From assembly GCA_019637585.1 (NCBI GenBank), contig JAHBVL010000003.1:463827-527826 (forward strand): a stretch of 64,000 nucleotides of DNA, given 5' to 3'. This document shows positions 16,632-25,191 of this stretch, piece by piece. Numbering within the stretch: position 1 is the stretch's first letter; each line of letters starts with the position of its first letter. The translations under genes and the position numbers were made by a program. Source of the DNA: Thermomicrobiales bacterium (lineage in GTDB: Bacteria; Chloroflexota; Chloroflexia; Thermomicrobiales; UBA6265). Below the pieces are notes generated by a model. That model saw only the letters and a program-made list of their open reading frames with translations. It had not been told where the DNA came from and made no database searches.

Positions 16632-17813
16632 TCAGGCGCCGGCCCCTTCGGGCTCGGGCACTGCCGAGAAGAGCTCATCCAGCTCGAAGTCGGCCGCGGC
16701 CTGCTGGACCATGGCGTAGTCGAAGTCGTTGGCGCCGGCAATGAACGCATTGCTGACAACGTCCTCCGTGGCGAACTCCTTGGTCAGCAGTCCGATCGAG
16801 CGAACCGTGTCGAACCAGAGATTCCACGACTCCATGCTGTGATCGCCCCAACCAGCCCGGTTGGCGAAATCACCGCGATAGACGACGGCCAGCTGCCACA
16901 TCGAGGCCACAGCATTGGCGATCGCTTCCGGATCATCCGCAGGGAATGAGGTCTGCAGACCCGCCGAAATCGTCGGCTCGTTGTAGGTGATCTGAGCGGC
17001 CGCGCGCGGATTGTGGTGACCGAACTCCAGACCCATCGCCCAGGCCCGCAGGAAGTTCGTGTACGCCTCGTGCTTCGACTCATCCGCGAGGTCGGCCGAG
17101 CGAATCACGAACGAGTTCGCCGGGAGCTTCGAATGCTCGATGCCCAGCCAGTACTCGAAGTCGAGACCTTCGGCATCCCACTGGGCTCGCAGCCCTTCCC
17201 AGGAGAGAGCGGCATCGCCCTGACCCTGCTGGAGCGCGGCGCCCCAGGCGGTAACACCCGCGATCACATACTCGACTGTGGTGTGGTCGGCGCCGCCGGC
17301 CACAAGCATGGGATCGGCAATCGCCTGCCACGACGCGTCACCGAGGATGATGGTCTTGCCTTCCATCTCCTTCATGTCAGTGATGCCTTCGCCCGTGCGG
17401 AACGCAAAGTCGAAGACGTCGTATGCGCCCATCTGGAAGACCGACGCAATCGGCACATCGGCTTCGAGGTTGAGGGTGAAAACGCCGGGCGACGGATACG
17501 CCATGTCGGCCTGACCCTCAGCAACCAGGCGCTCGGAACCGGCCGCCGGGCCGCCTTCCAGCACCGCATTCACCCCTTCGACCCATCCCATCGACTGGGC
17601 AACCCAGAAGGGATAGTCATCGAAGACTTCCAACCGGCCGCGTGGCGAAACCCAGGTGATCGTTCCGTTTTCCTGAGCGGCCAGAATGTGCGAGCTGTTG
17701 AGCAAGTGCATCGCTGGCGCAGAGAGTCCGAGCGCTGCTGCGCTCTGCATGAAACGCCTGCGGTCGATCCGCTGCGATGTCAGGTCGGTGATCAGATCAT
17801 CGAGTCGAGTCAT
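16632..17813 (-). CDS. ABC transporter substrate-binding protein, sulfonate/nitrate (SsuA/TauA/NMT1) type
   Basis: A 393-residue Tat-exported receptor. The twin-arginine motif R-R-R-F-M-Q is followed by the hydrophobic SAAALGLSAPAMHLL. The mature part has the SsuA/NMT1-like pattern: YPFWVAQSMGWVEG, VAEGQADMAYPSPG, MEGKTIILGDASWQ and ALQQGQGDAALSWEG. ATG 17813 has a strong AGGAGG site seven to eight bases upstream; an in-frame ATG at 17849 has none. It follows the ATPase and permease genes of the same importer. The family takes up small anionic or heteroaromatic compounds; the actual ligand is unknown. Confidence 0.88.
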   Translation of the reverse strand: MTRLDDLITDLTSQRIDRRRFMQSAAALGLSAPAMHLLNSSHILAAQENGTITWVSPRGRLEVFDDYPFWVAQSMGWVEGVNAVLEGGPAAGSERLVAEGQADMAYPSPGVFTLNLEADVPIASVFQMGAYDVFDFAFRTGEGITDMKEMEGKTIILGDASWQAIADPMLVAGGADHTTVEYVIAGVTAWGAALQQGQGDAALSWEGLRAQWDAEGLDFEYWLGIEHSKLPANSFVIRSADLADESKHEAYTNFLRAWAMGLEFGHHNPRAAAQITYNEPTISAGLQTSFPADDPEAIANAVASMWQLAVVYRGDFANRAGWGDHSMESWNLWFDTVRSIGLLTKEFATEDVVSNAFIAGANDFDYAMVQQAAADFELDELFSAVPEPEGAGA

Positions 17814-17854
17814 CCGGTTTTCCTCCTCTGACGAATCGTTGCCTGTCATTTTGC

Positions 17855-17872
17855 CGCTGTCACCTGACAGCG
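17855..17872. promoter_or_regulatory. Perfect 8-bp palindrome between permease and binding-protein genes
   Basis: CGCTGTCA-CC-TGACAGCG lies in the 162-bp gap between the permease stop (17976) and the binding-protein start (17813), just upstream of the latter's ribosome-binding site. It may be an mRNA stem-loop or an operator for an internal promoter. Confidence 0.45.
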
Positions 17873-17975
17873 ATCATTCCTTCAGGCCAATTGTGTTAGT
17901 GGCGGCTTGCGCCGCGTTGCCGGCAATCCAGACATGCCGGCCGAATCGGGTTGTCGCCAGGCAGCGCCAGCGGCG

Positions 17976-18827
17976 TCATGCCTGCCAGCTTGCCCACCGT
18001 TTGCCGATCCAGAAAAAGATGACATAGATCGAAACACCAATCAGCGCGATGAGCAGGATGATTGCCCAGAACTGCGCCATACGGATCAGCGATGCATAGA
18101 CCTGCAGCTGGTTCCCCAGCCCATTCTTGCCGCCGACCATCTCCGCGCCGACCGCTGTCAGCAGTCCGAAGATGCTGCCGACCATCAATCCGACGATGAT
18201 CATCGGCAGGGCCAGCGGGAACCGGATCTTCGCGAATATCTGCAGCGTGTTCGCCCCATACGATCTGGCCAGGGCGATTTTCGCCAGGTCGGTGCGCCTG
18301 AACCCGGTGGCCGAGTTGATCATCACCATCGGGAAGACGGCGAGTGTCACGGCGATATAGCGCGGCGTGCTGCCGAAGCCATAGTTGAGCATCAGCAGCG
18401 GCACCAGCGCGATCATCGGCGTCGTGACCAGCAGGAGCACGTACGGCGTCACGATTTTCTCCACATAGGGAAACTGGGTGATGATCGCGGCGAGCATGAT
18501 GCCGAGCGACGCGCCTATCGAGAAGCCGACCAGCAGCTCTCTGATGGTCACCTTCATATGCGGCCAGAACGAATCGAAGTCATTGAGCAGGGAGGAGCCG
18601 ATATCGCTCGGACGCGGAAAGACGTAGGGAGCCACATTGAAATGACGAACCGCCAGCTCCAGCCCGCCAATCAGCAGCACGGCCACCAGAATGAGCCCGC
18701 CGATCTCGCCGGCGCTCTTGGCGGTGGAGGCTCCAGTCAGCGCGGACCAGTTGGTCAGGCCGGCTCCCCCTTCTTCACCCCCCGCTTCCCCGAACGTGGG
18801 GATTGTTTCTCTCAGTTCACTCGCCAT
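17976..18827 (-). CDS. ABC transporter permease, SsuC/TauC type
   Basis: A 283-residue inner-membrane protein with about six hydrophobic segments, beginning with IGGLILVAVLLIGGLELAV. The cytoplasmic coupling motif is seen in KIALARSYGANTLQIFAKIRFPLALP, the EAA-type loop of nitrate/sulfonate/taurine permeases. The first 35 residues form a polar N-terminal tail. It lies 58 bp after the ATPase gene and 162 bp before the binding-protein gene, so all three form one importer. Confidence 0.9.
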   Translation of the reverse strand: MASELRETIPTFGEAGGEEGGAGLTNWSALTGASTAKSAGEIGGLILVAVLLIGGLELAVRHFNVAPYVFPRPSDIGSSLLNDFDSFWPHMKVTIRELLVGFSIGASLGIMLAAIITQFPYVEKIVTPYVLLLVTTPMIALVPLLMLNYGFGSTPRYIAVTLAVFPMVMINSATGFRRTDLAKIALARSYGANTLQIFAKIRFPLALPMIIVGLMVGSIFGLLTAVGAEMVGGKNGLGNQLQVYASLIRMAQFWAIILLIALIGVSIYVIFFWIGKRWASWQA

Positions 18828-18885
18828 CAGGCGTCTCCTCGGACATTCCGGTCACAGTCGGTCGTTGTTGATTCGGTTGTGGTTG

Positions 18886-19707
18886 TCATGAGCGGGGCGT
18901 GTAGACGCCGGTCATGATCGTGTCCTTGATCTCCAGAACCTTCTCGATGAAGGGCGGTGAAAAGGTCTCGTCGATCGTTCTGGGTCTGGGCAGATCGATA
19001 TCGAAGACATGCGCTACCCGGCCGGGGCGCGGAGTCAGCACGACCACCCGGTCGGCGAGGAAGATCGCTTCTGTCACATTATGGGTGACGAAGATGATCG
19101 TTTTGCCGGTCTCCATCCACAGTTTCTGGATGAGCAGGTTCATCTCGTCGCGGGTGAACGCGTCGAGCGCACCGAACGGCTCGTCCATCAGGATCACTTC
19201 CGGATCGTAGGAGAGACAGCGGACGATGCTGGCCCGCTGCTGCATACCACCCGAGAGCTCGCGGGGATACTTGTTCTCGAATCCCGCCAGACCAACTTCA
19301 TTGAGCAGCTGATTGATCCGGTCCTCATAGGGACCGACTTTCTTGCGCTTGATCTCGAATGGGAAATTGATGTTCTGTCGCAAGTTGCGCCAGGGGAGGA
19401 GGTTGGCCTCCTGGAAGATCATGCCGATCTCAGGTCGCGGCCCCGTGACCGGCGTCCCATTCAGCACGATTTGTCCCTTGGACAGATCGTGCAATCCGGA
19501 CATCCCCCAGAGCAATGTGCTCTTCCCACACCCCGATGGTCCCACGATCGCGACGAACTCTCCCTGCTTGATCTGCAGGTTGATGTCCTCCAGGGCATGG
19601 ACCTGGCCGGTCTTGGTCTTGTAGTACTTGGTCACGTGGTCGATCGACATGGCGACGTTCGCCCCATTTGCCGATGCCCCGACACGCTCTCCGACAGCTT
19701 GCGCCAC
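18886..19707 (-). CDS. ABC transporter ATPase, SsuB/TauB type
   Basis: A 273-residue ATPase of the nitrate/sulfonate/taurine importer family. Walker A GPSGCGKST, Q-loop IFQEANLLPWRN, signature LSGGMQQR, Walker B VILMDEPFGALD and the switch histidine FVTHNV are all present. It drives uptake through the permease encoded directly downstream. It is the first gene of the minus-strand operon that ends with the Gfo/Idh/MocA gene. A -35/-10 pair at 19855-19884 gives a leader of about 140 nt. Confidence 0.93.
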   Translation of the reverse strand: MAQAVGERVGASANGANVAMSIDHVTKYYKTKTGQVHALEDINLQIKQGEFVAIVGPSGCGKSTLLWGMSGLHDLSKGQIVLNGTPVTGPRPEIGMIFQEANLLPWRNLRQNINFPFEIKRKKVGPYEDRINQLLNEVGLAGFENKYPRELSGGMQQRASIVRCLSYDPEVILMDEPFGALDAFTRDEMNLLIQKLWMETGKTIIFVTHNVTEAIFLADRVVVLTPRPGRVAHVFDIDLPRPRTIDETFSPPFIEKVLEIKDTIMTGVYTPRS

Positions 19708-19854
19708 TCTGATCCTCCGATTACTTGCGTGTTTCGCCTGAGCAGCGCCCCTGATCCTCAGACTGCTTCCTTGTTGGTCATCCGGCTCACGCTGGGTTCA
19801 ATGCTTGCTCAGCGTCGAGCACGGAGACGCCTGCTGGTTTACTCAACGCTGGCG

Positions 19855-19884
19855 ATTCTATGAGTTCAAGTGAAAGTGTGTCAA
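19855..19884 (-). promoter_or_regulatory. Sigma-70-type promoter of the SsuBCA-like operon
   Basis: On the minus strand TTGACA (19884-19879) and TAGAAT (19860-19855) are separated by 18 bp. Both are near consensus, and they face the ATPase gene starting at 19707. The untranslated leader of about 140 nt shows no riboswitch that I recognise. Confidence 0.7.
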
Positions 19885-19995
19885 CAACGAGACGTGACTG
19901 GATATCTGCAAGGCAGACCGTACTGCCCGCCGAAAACGCATCGACCGCCGATTCAGGTACCATTCGCGGCAGAATCCTCTTCGCAGGCGACCAGA

Positions 19996-20346
19996 ATGGC
20001 GAAAAAACCACCATCGACCCCAAAGAGAACGTATGCGACTGGCCGCACGCTGTCAGGTTCGCTGGCCACCCTGTTGACCGCCATTGCGGACAGATTGGTC
20101 CTCATGAACGCCATGAGCGCTCAGGGAGCCCTCCTTCGCTCGCTCCTGGTTCCCCCGTTGCGGATCACTGCCCGGGTGTTGCGCTGGTGGTCGCGAAGCT
20201 ACATCGGACAGCGCCTGGGACTGAACTGGTCCGTGCAAACCATGTCGGCCGGATTCAGGCACACATACGAACCCGCCGATATCGGTGACGCGTGGCGAGA
20301 TTTCGAGCGGGGCCAGGTTACCCTGAAGCCCCCGGCCAAGCGCTGA
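19996..20346 (+). CDS. Small basic protein of unknown function
   Basis: A 116-residue frame starting at ATG 19996 and ending six bases before the stop of the convergent phosphodiesterase gene. It is basic (KKPPSTPKRTYATGR) with one moderately hydrophobic amphipathic region (LLRSLLVPPLRITARVLRWW). No family is recognised. The ribosome-binding site is weak (AGGCGA). The frame extends upstream to 19870, but that part looks non-coding. It may be real or chance in GC-rich DNA. Confidence 0.4.
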   Translation: MAKKPPSTPKRTYATGRTLSGSLATLLTAIADRLVLMNAMSAQGALLRSLLVPPLRITARVLRWWSRSYIGQRLGLNWSVQTMSAGFRHTYEPADIGDAWRDFERGQVTLKPPAKR

Positions 20347-20351
20347 CCGGA

Positions 20352-22433
20352 CTAGCTCGCCGCCACCTGATCCGAAGCAGACTCCTCTTCAGTCACGTCG
20401 GACTGCACCGCCATGATCCACCCCTTGAGCACCCGGTTCACATGCCCGGCGCCGACGATTCGCTCCGCGGGCGCCTCGAACTCCGTCGGATGGAGAATGA
20501 ATGGCCGCTGTTGCGGTCCACCCAGCCCTCCATGACATCCGACCAACTCCTCGAAGGCCGCCACCTCATTTTCCTCGACCCAGTAGGTGCCGTTGACCAG
20601 GATATCCGGAGCCGCCGGGAAGGTGTTGGTTCGCCGCAAATGCTCCGCCGCCAGTGGACCGAATGTCTCCAGCGGGTTCTCTCCCTCGAACGTATCGGAA
20701 TCGAGAAAATAGACGCCGTGCTTGCTCAGCACCATGCCCCCGTTTTCCTCATCGTTGACCATGATGAATCCGATCCCCGGATGGTCGGTCAACGTCGATG
20801 GAAGCGAGGGAAAGACGTCGATGATCTGCTGGAGGGTCATCCTTTCCGGCCATTGGGGAAAGGAAACCAGCCCCAGGTTGCCCGATGCCAGCACCACCGC
20901 CTCGATCCCCTCGGCCACGATGTCTGAATTCGAGGGCCGGTAGTTTTCGAGCATTCTGTTCACCGTCTGGACCGTGCGGGGGTGCGTTTCCTCATGCTCG
21001 GAGACGATCGCCCGAAAGTGCGCCAGTGATTCGGTGGAGTCGAGAATGGCATTGACGTCCGCTCCGGCCGGCATCGCTTTCCTGACGAGATCGCCAAGCG
21101 ATTCGCCATAGCGCTGCAGAAACGTTGCCCCCTGGCTCTGGCCATGGTCCGAAAGAATGACGAGATGCATCGGCCGGCGGGCCGCACCGGCAACCTCTTC
21201 CAGGTGACCGAGCAGCGCGTCGACTTGCCGCAGCACCCGGAAGGTGTAGTCCCGGTCGATTCCCGTGTGATGCGCCACTTCGTCGTAGGCAAAAATCGTG
21301 TAGTAAGCGGAGGGCACCCCGCGGAAGATGTCGGCGATCGCCATGAAGCGGGTCAGTTCGAGGAGTGCCGCGGTAGTGCCGGCCCGGACGAACGCATAGG
21401 TCCATGGCCGGGCGATGCGAGGCTGCACATTCTTCCGGTTCTGCCAGAACTCCTCCCACCACTCGCGCCCCACTTCCTGGACGAACCGGGAAAAGAGACG
21501 GCCAAGGGTGTAGGGATTGGCGAAATAGGCCCAGTACCCCGCTTCGCCGCTGAGTGGACTGAGCTTGCTGAAGGTTCCGACACAATCCTGGGCGCCCCCG
21601 GAAAAGACATTGAACCGGCTCGATCCATGTGGCGCCAGCAACCCCCGCCCTGTTCCGAGCTCCGATTCCAGCAGTCTCGCCGTTTTCATGCTGCTGGAGA
21701 CCATCAGCTCGCCGCGGCTCTTGTCCCACCAGCGAAACGCCGGAATGTTCTCGTTGCTCCCCAGGAGAATGCCGGCTTGACTCGCCGACGTCTGGCTGGA
21801 GAGATCCGGTTCCCACTCGATCAGATGGTGGGATTTTTCCTCGATCCACCGCTTCATCGTCGGCGCATATCCTGCCGCGATCGCCTGCTCGAGGATGGGT
21901 TCGGCCAGACCATCGATCTCCAGGAAAAGCACGCCCGGCTCGGTGGATCCGTCGCCCGACTCATATTTCGTCCGCAGCGGCTCGGTGACCATCCGGTTGT
22001 ACGACGGCCGATCGTCGAGGGAGAAGAGAGCGGACAGGAACGAGACGACGATCGTCGTCCCCAGCGAGATCCATATCGCCGTTTCTACATTGGCGACCGT
22101 GAAACGATCCTGATCGAAGAGATCGTCCAATCTGGCAACGAGAAGAATGATCAGCGCCGAGCCGAGAAAGATGGCCACGGGAAAAACGATGGCCGGCAAA
22201 TAGGACGAGAATCGAAAGACATATGGCCAGAGCAACGTCTGGCATATGGCGATCGACGCGGCAGCTACGAGCAGTGGCCCGACACCATGAATCGTGAATC
22301 CATCGAGCAGCCGGCCCAGCAGGGCCAGCGCGATCGCCCCGAAGAGGGTATAGACCACCAGCCATCGCAACTGGCGAGCCAGACTCGTGTCGATCGTCAG
22401 ATGTCGTTCGGAGGCCGTATTGCTCGCCGTCAC
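20352..22433 (-). CDS. Membrane-fused alkaline-phosphatase-superfamily phosphodiesterase
   Basis: A 693-residue protein. The N-terminal 150 residues hold four hydrophobic segments resembling a PhoQ-less holin-like membrane module. The remainder is a type I phosphodiesterase/nucleotide-pyrophosphatase-like domain. Catalytic residues are readable: D174 (LEIDGL), T215 as likely nucleophile (SQTSASQ), D384 and H388 (YDEVAHH), D429 and H430 (SDHGQSQG), and a late His in GCHGGLGG. The active site should face outside the cytoplasm if the membrane part anchors it. It may act on a lipid or cell-wall phosphodiester. GTG 22433 has GGGGAG upstream. Confidence 0.8.
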   Translation of the reverse strand: MTASNTASERHLTIDTSLARQLRWLVVYTLFGAIALALLGRLLDGFTIHGVGPLLVAAASIAICQTLLWPYVFRFSSYLPAIVFPVAIFLGSALIILLVARLDDLFDQDRFTVANVETAIWISLGTTIVVSFLSALFSLDDRPSYNRMVTEPLRTKYESGDGSTEPGVLFLEIDGLAEPILEQAIAAGYAPTMKRWIEEKSHHLIEWEPDLSSQTSASQAGILLGSNENIPAFRWWDKSRGELMVSSSMKTARLLESELGTGRGLLAPHGSSRFNVFSGGAQDCVGTFSKLSPLSGEAGYWAYFANPYTLGRLFSRFVQEVGREWWEEFWQNRKNVQPRIARPWTYAFVRAGTTAALLELTRFMAIADIFRGVPSAYYTIFAYDEVAHHTGIDRDYTFRVLRQVDALLGHLEEVAGAARRPMHLVILSDHGQSQGATFLQRYGESLGDLVRKAMPAGADVNAILDSTESLAHFRAIVSEHEETHPRTVQTVNRMLENYRPSNSDIVAEGIEAVVLASGNLGLVSFPQWPERMTLQQIIDVFPSLPSTLTDHPGIGFIMVNDEENGGMVLSKHGVYFLDSDTFEGENPLETFGPLAAEHLRRTNTFPAAPDILVNGTYWVEENEVAAFEELVGCHGGLGGPQQRPFILHPTEFEAPAERIVGAGHVNRVLKGWIMAVQSDVTEEESASDQVAAS

Positions 22434-22460
22434 CTACCCGCTCCCCCTACACCCTGCCCG

Positions 22461-23753
22461 TCAAGCGCTCGGCGTGTAGTAGTTGGCATATTGCCAGACG
22501 GCTTTCTCATGCAGGAGCTCGGGCGTCAATCCCTGCGACGCAAACCGGTCCGGCGCCAGAAGGGAAAGATCGAACGGCGGCTCTCCTCCGACGATCCATT
22601 CGGCCACACACCGGCCAATCGCCGACGAAAGAGAGAATCCGCTCCCGTTGCACCCAGTCGTCACCCAGAATCCCCGCACAGCCCCGACCGGTCCCGCCAT
22701 CAGCTTCCCGTCCGCGGTCATGGTGAAGAGACCACCACGCTCCTCCTGCGACGTATGCTCCCGCAGCGCTGGAATCGACGGCTTGAGCACCTCGGCGAAC
22801 TGGTCATTCAGGGTCGGGTCGAACGAGATCATGTCGGTGGTGAAGCCCGCCGGCAGCTGGGACGGATAGGCCAGCGGGTTCGATTCGAACCCGCCAAACA
22901 TCAAACCATTGCGCGCTGGTCTGGCGTAGCCGGAGGCATCGGTGATGCGCACGATCGGCATATCGGCAGTCACGCCCTCGATCGGACTGGTGATGCGCAG
23001 CTGATGCCGCATCGGCACCACCGGCACCTCGACACCAGCCATCGCCCCGATCATGCGGGACCAGACTCCCGCCGCATCGACAACGACCGGCGTCTCGATC
23101 GTCCCGGCCGCGGTCTGAACAGCCCACACCTCGCCCGCTTCAACGCTGATGCCCGTTACCGGCGTGTGGCCGATCACCCGCAATCCCAGCGCTTCACCCG
23201 CCTGCCAGTAGGCGATCAGCATCGACCGCGGTTCTTCGATGTAGAGATCGCCGGGTACGTGATGGACCGAAACGATGCCTTCCGGATCGAGATAGCCGCA
23301 CAATCGCGATGCCTCCCGGGCATCGACCCGCTCGATTTCGACGCCCCAACCAACCGAGTCCTCGACCTCGGCATCGACCATTCCAGCGTGCGCCGGCGTG
23401 CGGGCGATGAAGAGACTGCCAACCGCCTCATGCGGTATCGGCACACCGGTTTCCTGGGCAAATGTGGTGACGATCTGCCGGGAAAGCAGAGCCAGCCGCG
23501 TTTTCGTTGCCGACGCCTGGATCATCTTGAACAACCCGGCCGCTTTCGGCGAAACCTGCGTGCCCGGTTCGTACTGATCGAGCAGCACAACCGATCCGGC
23601 GCCAAGCCTGACCAACTGATAGGCGACGCTGAAACCAAATGCCCCGGCGCCGATCACGACCGCGTCCGCCGATGTGGGAAGTTGGTCCGAAGTCCGGAGT
23701 CCGAAGTCCGAGGCCCGGCTTCCTGTTGTGACCGAATTGGCGGCTGTACTCAA
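22461..23753 (-). CDS. FAD-dependent oxidoreductase, sarcosine/glycine oxidase-like (start uncertain)
   Basis: A DAO-superfamily flavoenzyme of about 430 residues. AVVIGAGAFGFSVAYQL is the FAD-binding motif, VVVDAAGVWS a second contact, and FWVTTGCNGSGFSLSSAIG the C-terminal FAD loop. It should oxidise an N-methyl amine or amino acid. No ATG with a good site precedes the FAD motif. A TTG at 23753 overlaps the stop of the four-helix-bundle gene and is the likeliest coupled start. From there the N-terminal 25 residues are encoded by a GTCCGRA heptamer array (ASDFGLRTSD), so the array now supplies the protein's N-terminus or the start is elsewhere. A longer frame to 23876 exists. Confidence 0.78.
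   Translation of the reverse strand: MSTAANSVTTGSRASDFGLRTSDQLPTSADAVVIGAGAFGFSVAYQLVRLGAGSVVLLDQYEPGTQVSPKAAGLFKMIQASATKTRLALLSRQIVTTFAQETGVPIPHEAVGSLFIARTPAHAGMVDAEVEDSVGWGVEIERVDAREASRLCGYLDPEGIVSVHHVPGDLYIEEPRSMLIAYWQAGEALGLRVIGHTPVTGISVEAGEVWAVQTAAGTIETPVVVDAAGVWSRMIGAMAGVEVPVVPMRHQLRITSPIEGVTADMPIVRITDASGYARPARNGLMFGGFESNPLAYPSQLPAGFTTDMISFDPTLNDQFAEVLKPSIPALREHTSQEERGGLFTMTADGKLMAGPVGAVRGFWVTTGCNGSGFSLSSAIGRCVAEWIVGGEPPFDLSLLAPDRFASQGLTPELLHEKAVWQYANYYTPSA
23685..23718. repeat. Heptamer array left of four-helix-bundle gene B (GTCCGAA/GTCCGGA)
   Basis: GTCCGAA, GTCCGGA, GTCCGAA and GTCCGAG in tandem. The first 26 bases occur as a perfect reverse complement within 24221-24265, on the other side of the four-helix-bundle gene. 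The array lies inside the N-terminal coding region of the oxidoreductase. Confidence 0.9.
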
Positions 23754-24199
23754 GAGAGACGTCCCTTCAGGTGCTTGATGAGGCCCCGCAGCGGACGGCC
23801 AGCGTCGTTGCAGGCACTCAGCACGCGATCGTATCCACTTTTGTCGAAAAAGCCGACTCGATAGGCGATGACGCAAAGCGTTTCCACTTCTCTGAGAGAC
23901 CCATGGGCAATTGACAGGTGGTGGAGGAACTCCCTGTCACCATTTCTCCCCTTGCCCTCAGCGATGTTCGCTGCGATTGACACTGCCGCACGGCGAATCT
24001 GGCTGGTCATGCCGTATGTTTCTTCACGGGGCCACGGACGCGTCTCTGTGTAGACAAGCACGCTCAGATCGATCGCCTTCCGCCACGCGACAAGTTCTCC
24101 TGCCGGCGACTCCACATCGTATTTCGAGGCATCTTCAGCGACAAGCTTTCCACCGTTCAGCGCCAGGTCCTGTACAAATCCATCTGCCCAATCATCCAT
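23750..24199 (-). CDS. Four-helix-bundle protein, 23S-rRNA-IVS family (copy B)
   Basis: A 149-residue member of the family. ELVAWRKAIDLSVLVY, WPREETYGMTSQIRRAAVSI, NIAEGKGRNGDREF and SLREVETLCVIA align with copies A and C. The first 30 residues (MDDWADGFVQ...) extend beyond the usual start and may be an added N-terminus; ATG 24199 has AAGGG upstream. The gene is bracketed by perfectly complementary heptamer arrays at 23685-23718 and 24227-24265, and lies between an SDR gene and an FAD oxidoreductase gene on the same strand. Its TGA overlaps a TTG that may start the oxidoreductase. Confidence 0.87.
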   Translation of the reverse strand: MDDWADGFVQDLALNGGKLVAEDASKYDVESPAGELVAWRKAIDLSVLVYTETRPWPREETYGMTSQIRRAAVSIAANIAEGKGRNGDREFLHHLSIAHGSLREVETLCVIAYRVGFFDKSGYDRVLSACNDAGRPLRGLIKHLKGRLS

Positions 24200-24226
24200 A
24201 CCCGTTTCCCTTCACTGTGCCCCCCC

Positions 24227-24265
24227 GGACTTCGGACTCCGGACTTCGGACTCCGGACTCCAGAC
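24227..24265. repeat. Heptamer array right of four-helix-bundle gene B (GGACTTC/GGACTCC)
   Basis: Five units alternating GGACTTC and GGACTCC. They are the reverse complement of the array at 23685-23718. The array ends three bases before the stop codon of the SDR gene (24269-24271). Confidence 0.9.
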
Positions 24266-24268
24266 CCA

Positions 24269-25057
24269 TCACCCTCCCTGCAGGAGCTGATTGATGAAGA
24301 ACGACCCAGCAGTGAGCCCCCCATCGATCGGCAGGGTCACTCCCGTGATCCAGGACGCGTCATCGGAGCAGAGGAAGAGCGCCGCCGGGACGACGTCCGA
24401 CACCTCGCCGACCCGGCCAAGCGGATAGACCTTGGCCAGGTTGTCGAACACCTGCGGCTCCTTCTCCACCCGCGCTCCCCAGATCGGCGTGCGGATGGTG
24501 CCGGGTGCTATGCAGTTGGCCCGCACCCCTTTCGGGCCATAGTGAATCGCCAGATTCTGCGTCAGATTCACCATACCCGCCTTGGCCGCACTGTAGGCCG
24601 ACTCGCCGAGCCCGGTGATGCCATTCACCGAACCGACATTGAGGATCACCCCGGATCCTCGCTCGATCATGCCGGGCAGCGCTTCGCGCGAGCAGAGATA
24701 GATGCCCTTGAGCACTACGTCGAGGTTGCGGTCCCAGGCAGCTTCGTCGAAATCGAGAATGGTGTCGCCGACGGAAAGACCGGCATTGTTCACAAGAATA
24801 TCGATCCGGCCAAAGCGGTCGATCGCCTGGCCGATCGCGGCTTTCACTGATTCGCTGTCGGCGACATCGACGCTCACGCCCAGCGCCTCTCCACCAGCCG
24901 CCATGATCGTCGCGGCGACCTCTTCGGTTTTGACCAACGTCAAACCCGCTGCGACGACCTTCGCCCCTTCGGCGGCCATCGCCTCAGCGATCCCCTTGCC
25001 GATCCCGGATCCACCCCCAGTGACGAACGTCACCCGGCCTTCGAACCGCTTTCCCAT
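24269..25057 (-). CDS. SDR-family oxidoreductase
   Basis: A 262-residue classical short-chain dehydrogenase/reductase. The cofactor motif is TGGGSGIG (TGxxxGxG), followed by VDVAD, NNAGLSVG, the catalytic Ser in NVGSVNG, and YSAAK (YxxxK). C-terminal PIDGG is present. No basic residue clearly selects NADP, so NAD is likely but unproven. Start ATG 25057 follows AGGAGCTTTAG. It shares strand and probable transcript with the oxidoreductase and ABC genes around it. The substrate is unknown. Confidence 0.92.
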   Translation of the reverse strand: MGKRFEGRVTFVTGGGSGIGKGIAEAMAAEGAKVVAAGLTLVKTEEVAATIMAAGGEALGVSVDVADSESVKAAIGQAIDRFGRIDILVNNAGLSVGDTILDFDEAAWDRNLDVVLKGIYLCSREALPGMIERGSGVILNVGSVNGITGLGESAYSAAKAGMVNLTQNLAIHYGPKGVRANCIAPGTIRTPIWGARVEKEPQVFDNLAKVYPLGRVGEVSDVVPAALFLCSDDASWITGVTLPIDGGLTAGSFFINQLLQGG

Positions 25058-25191
25058 CTAAAGCTCCTCCAGCAACCAAATGCACTCGTCCAACGTTCTC
25101 AGATCTCAAGCATGTGTCAGGCATTCTGCCCTACAAAGAGCCGCCCCGCCATGTACAGGGACTCTCCGTTGCGGGAACCTTGGCGTCGTCA

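Noticed and set aside
19708-19848. A thiamine-type riboswitch in the 140-nt leader of the SsuBCA-like operon
   Set aside because: I looked for the conserved CTGAGA and ACCTGATC-type blocks because NMT1-like receptors can import thiamine precursors. They are not present in the right order.
21144-23864. A 906-codon plus-strand frame
   Set aside because: It is antisense to the phosphodiesterase and FAD oxidoreductase genes, which show full catalytic motifs. The translation is Arg/Asp/His-rich noise.
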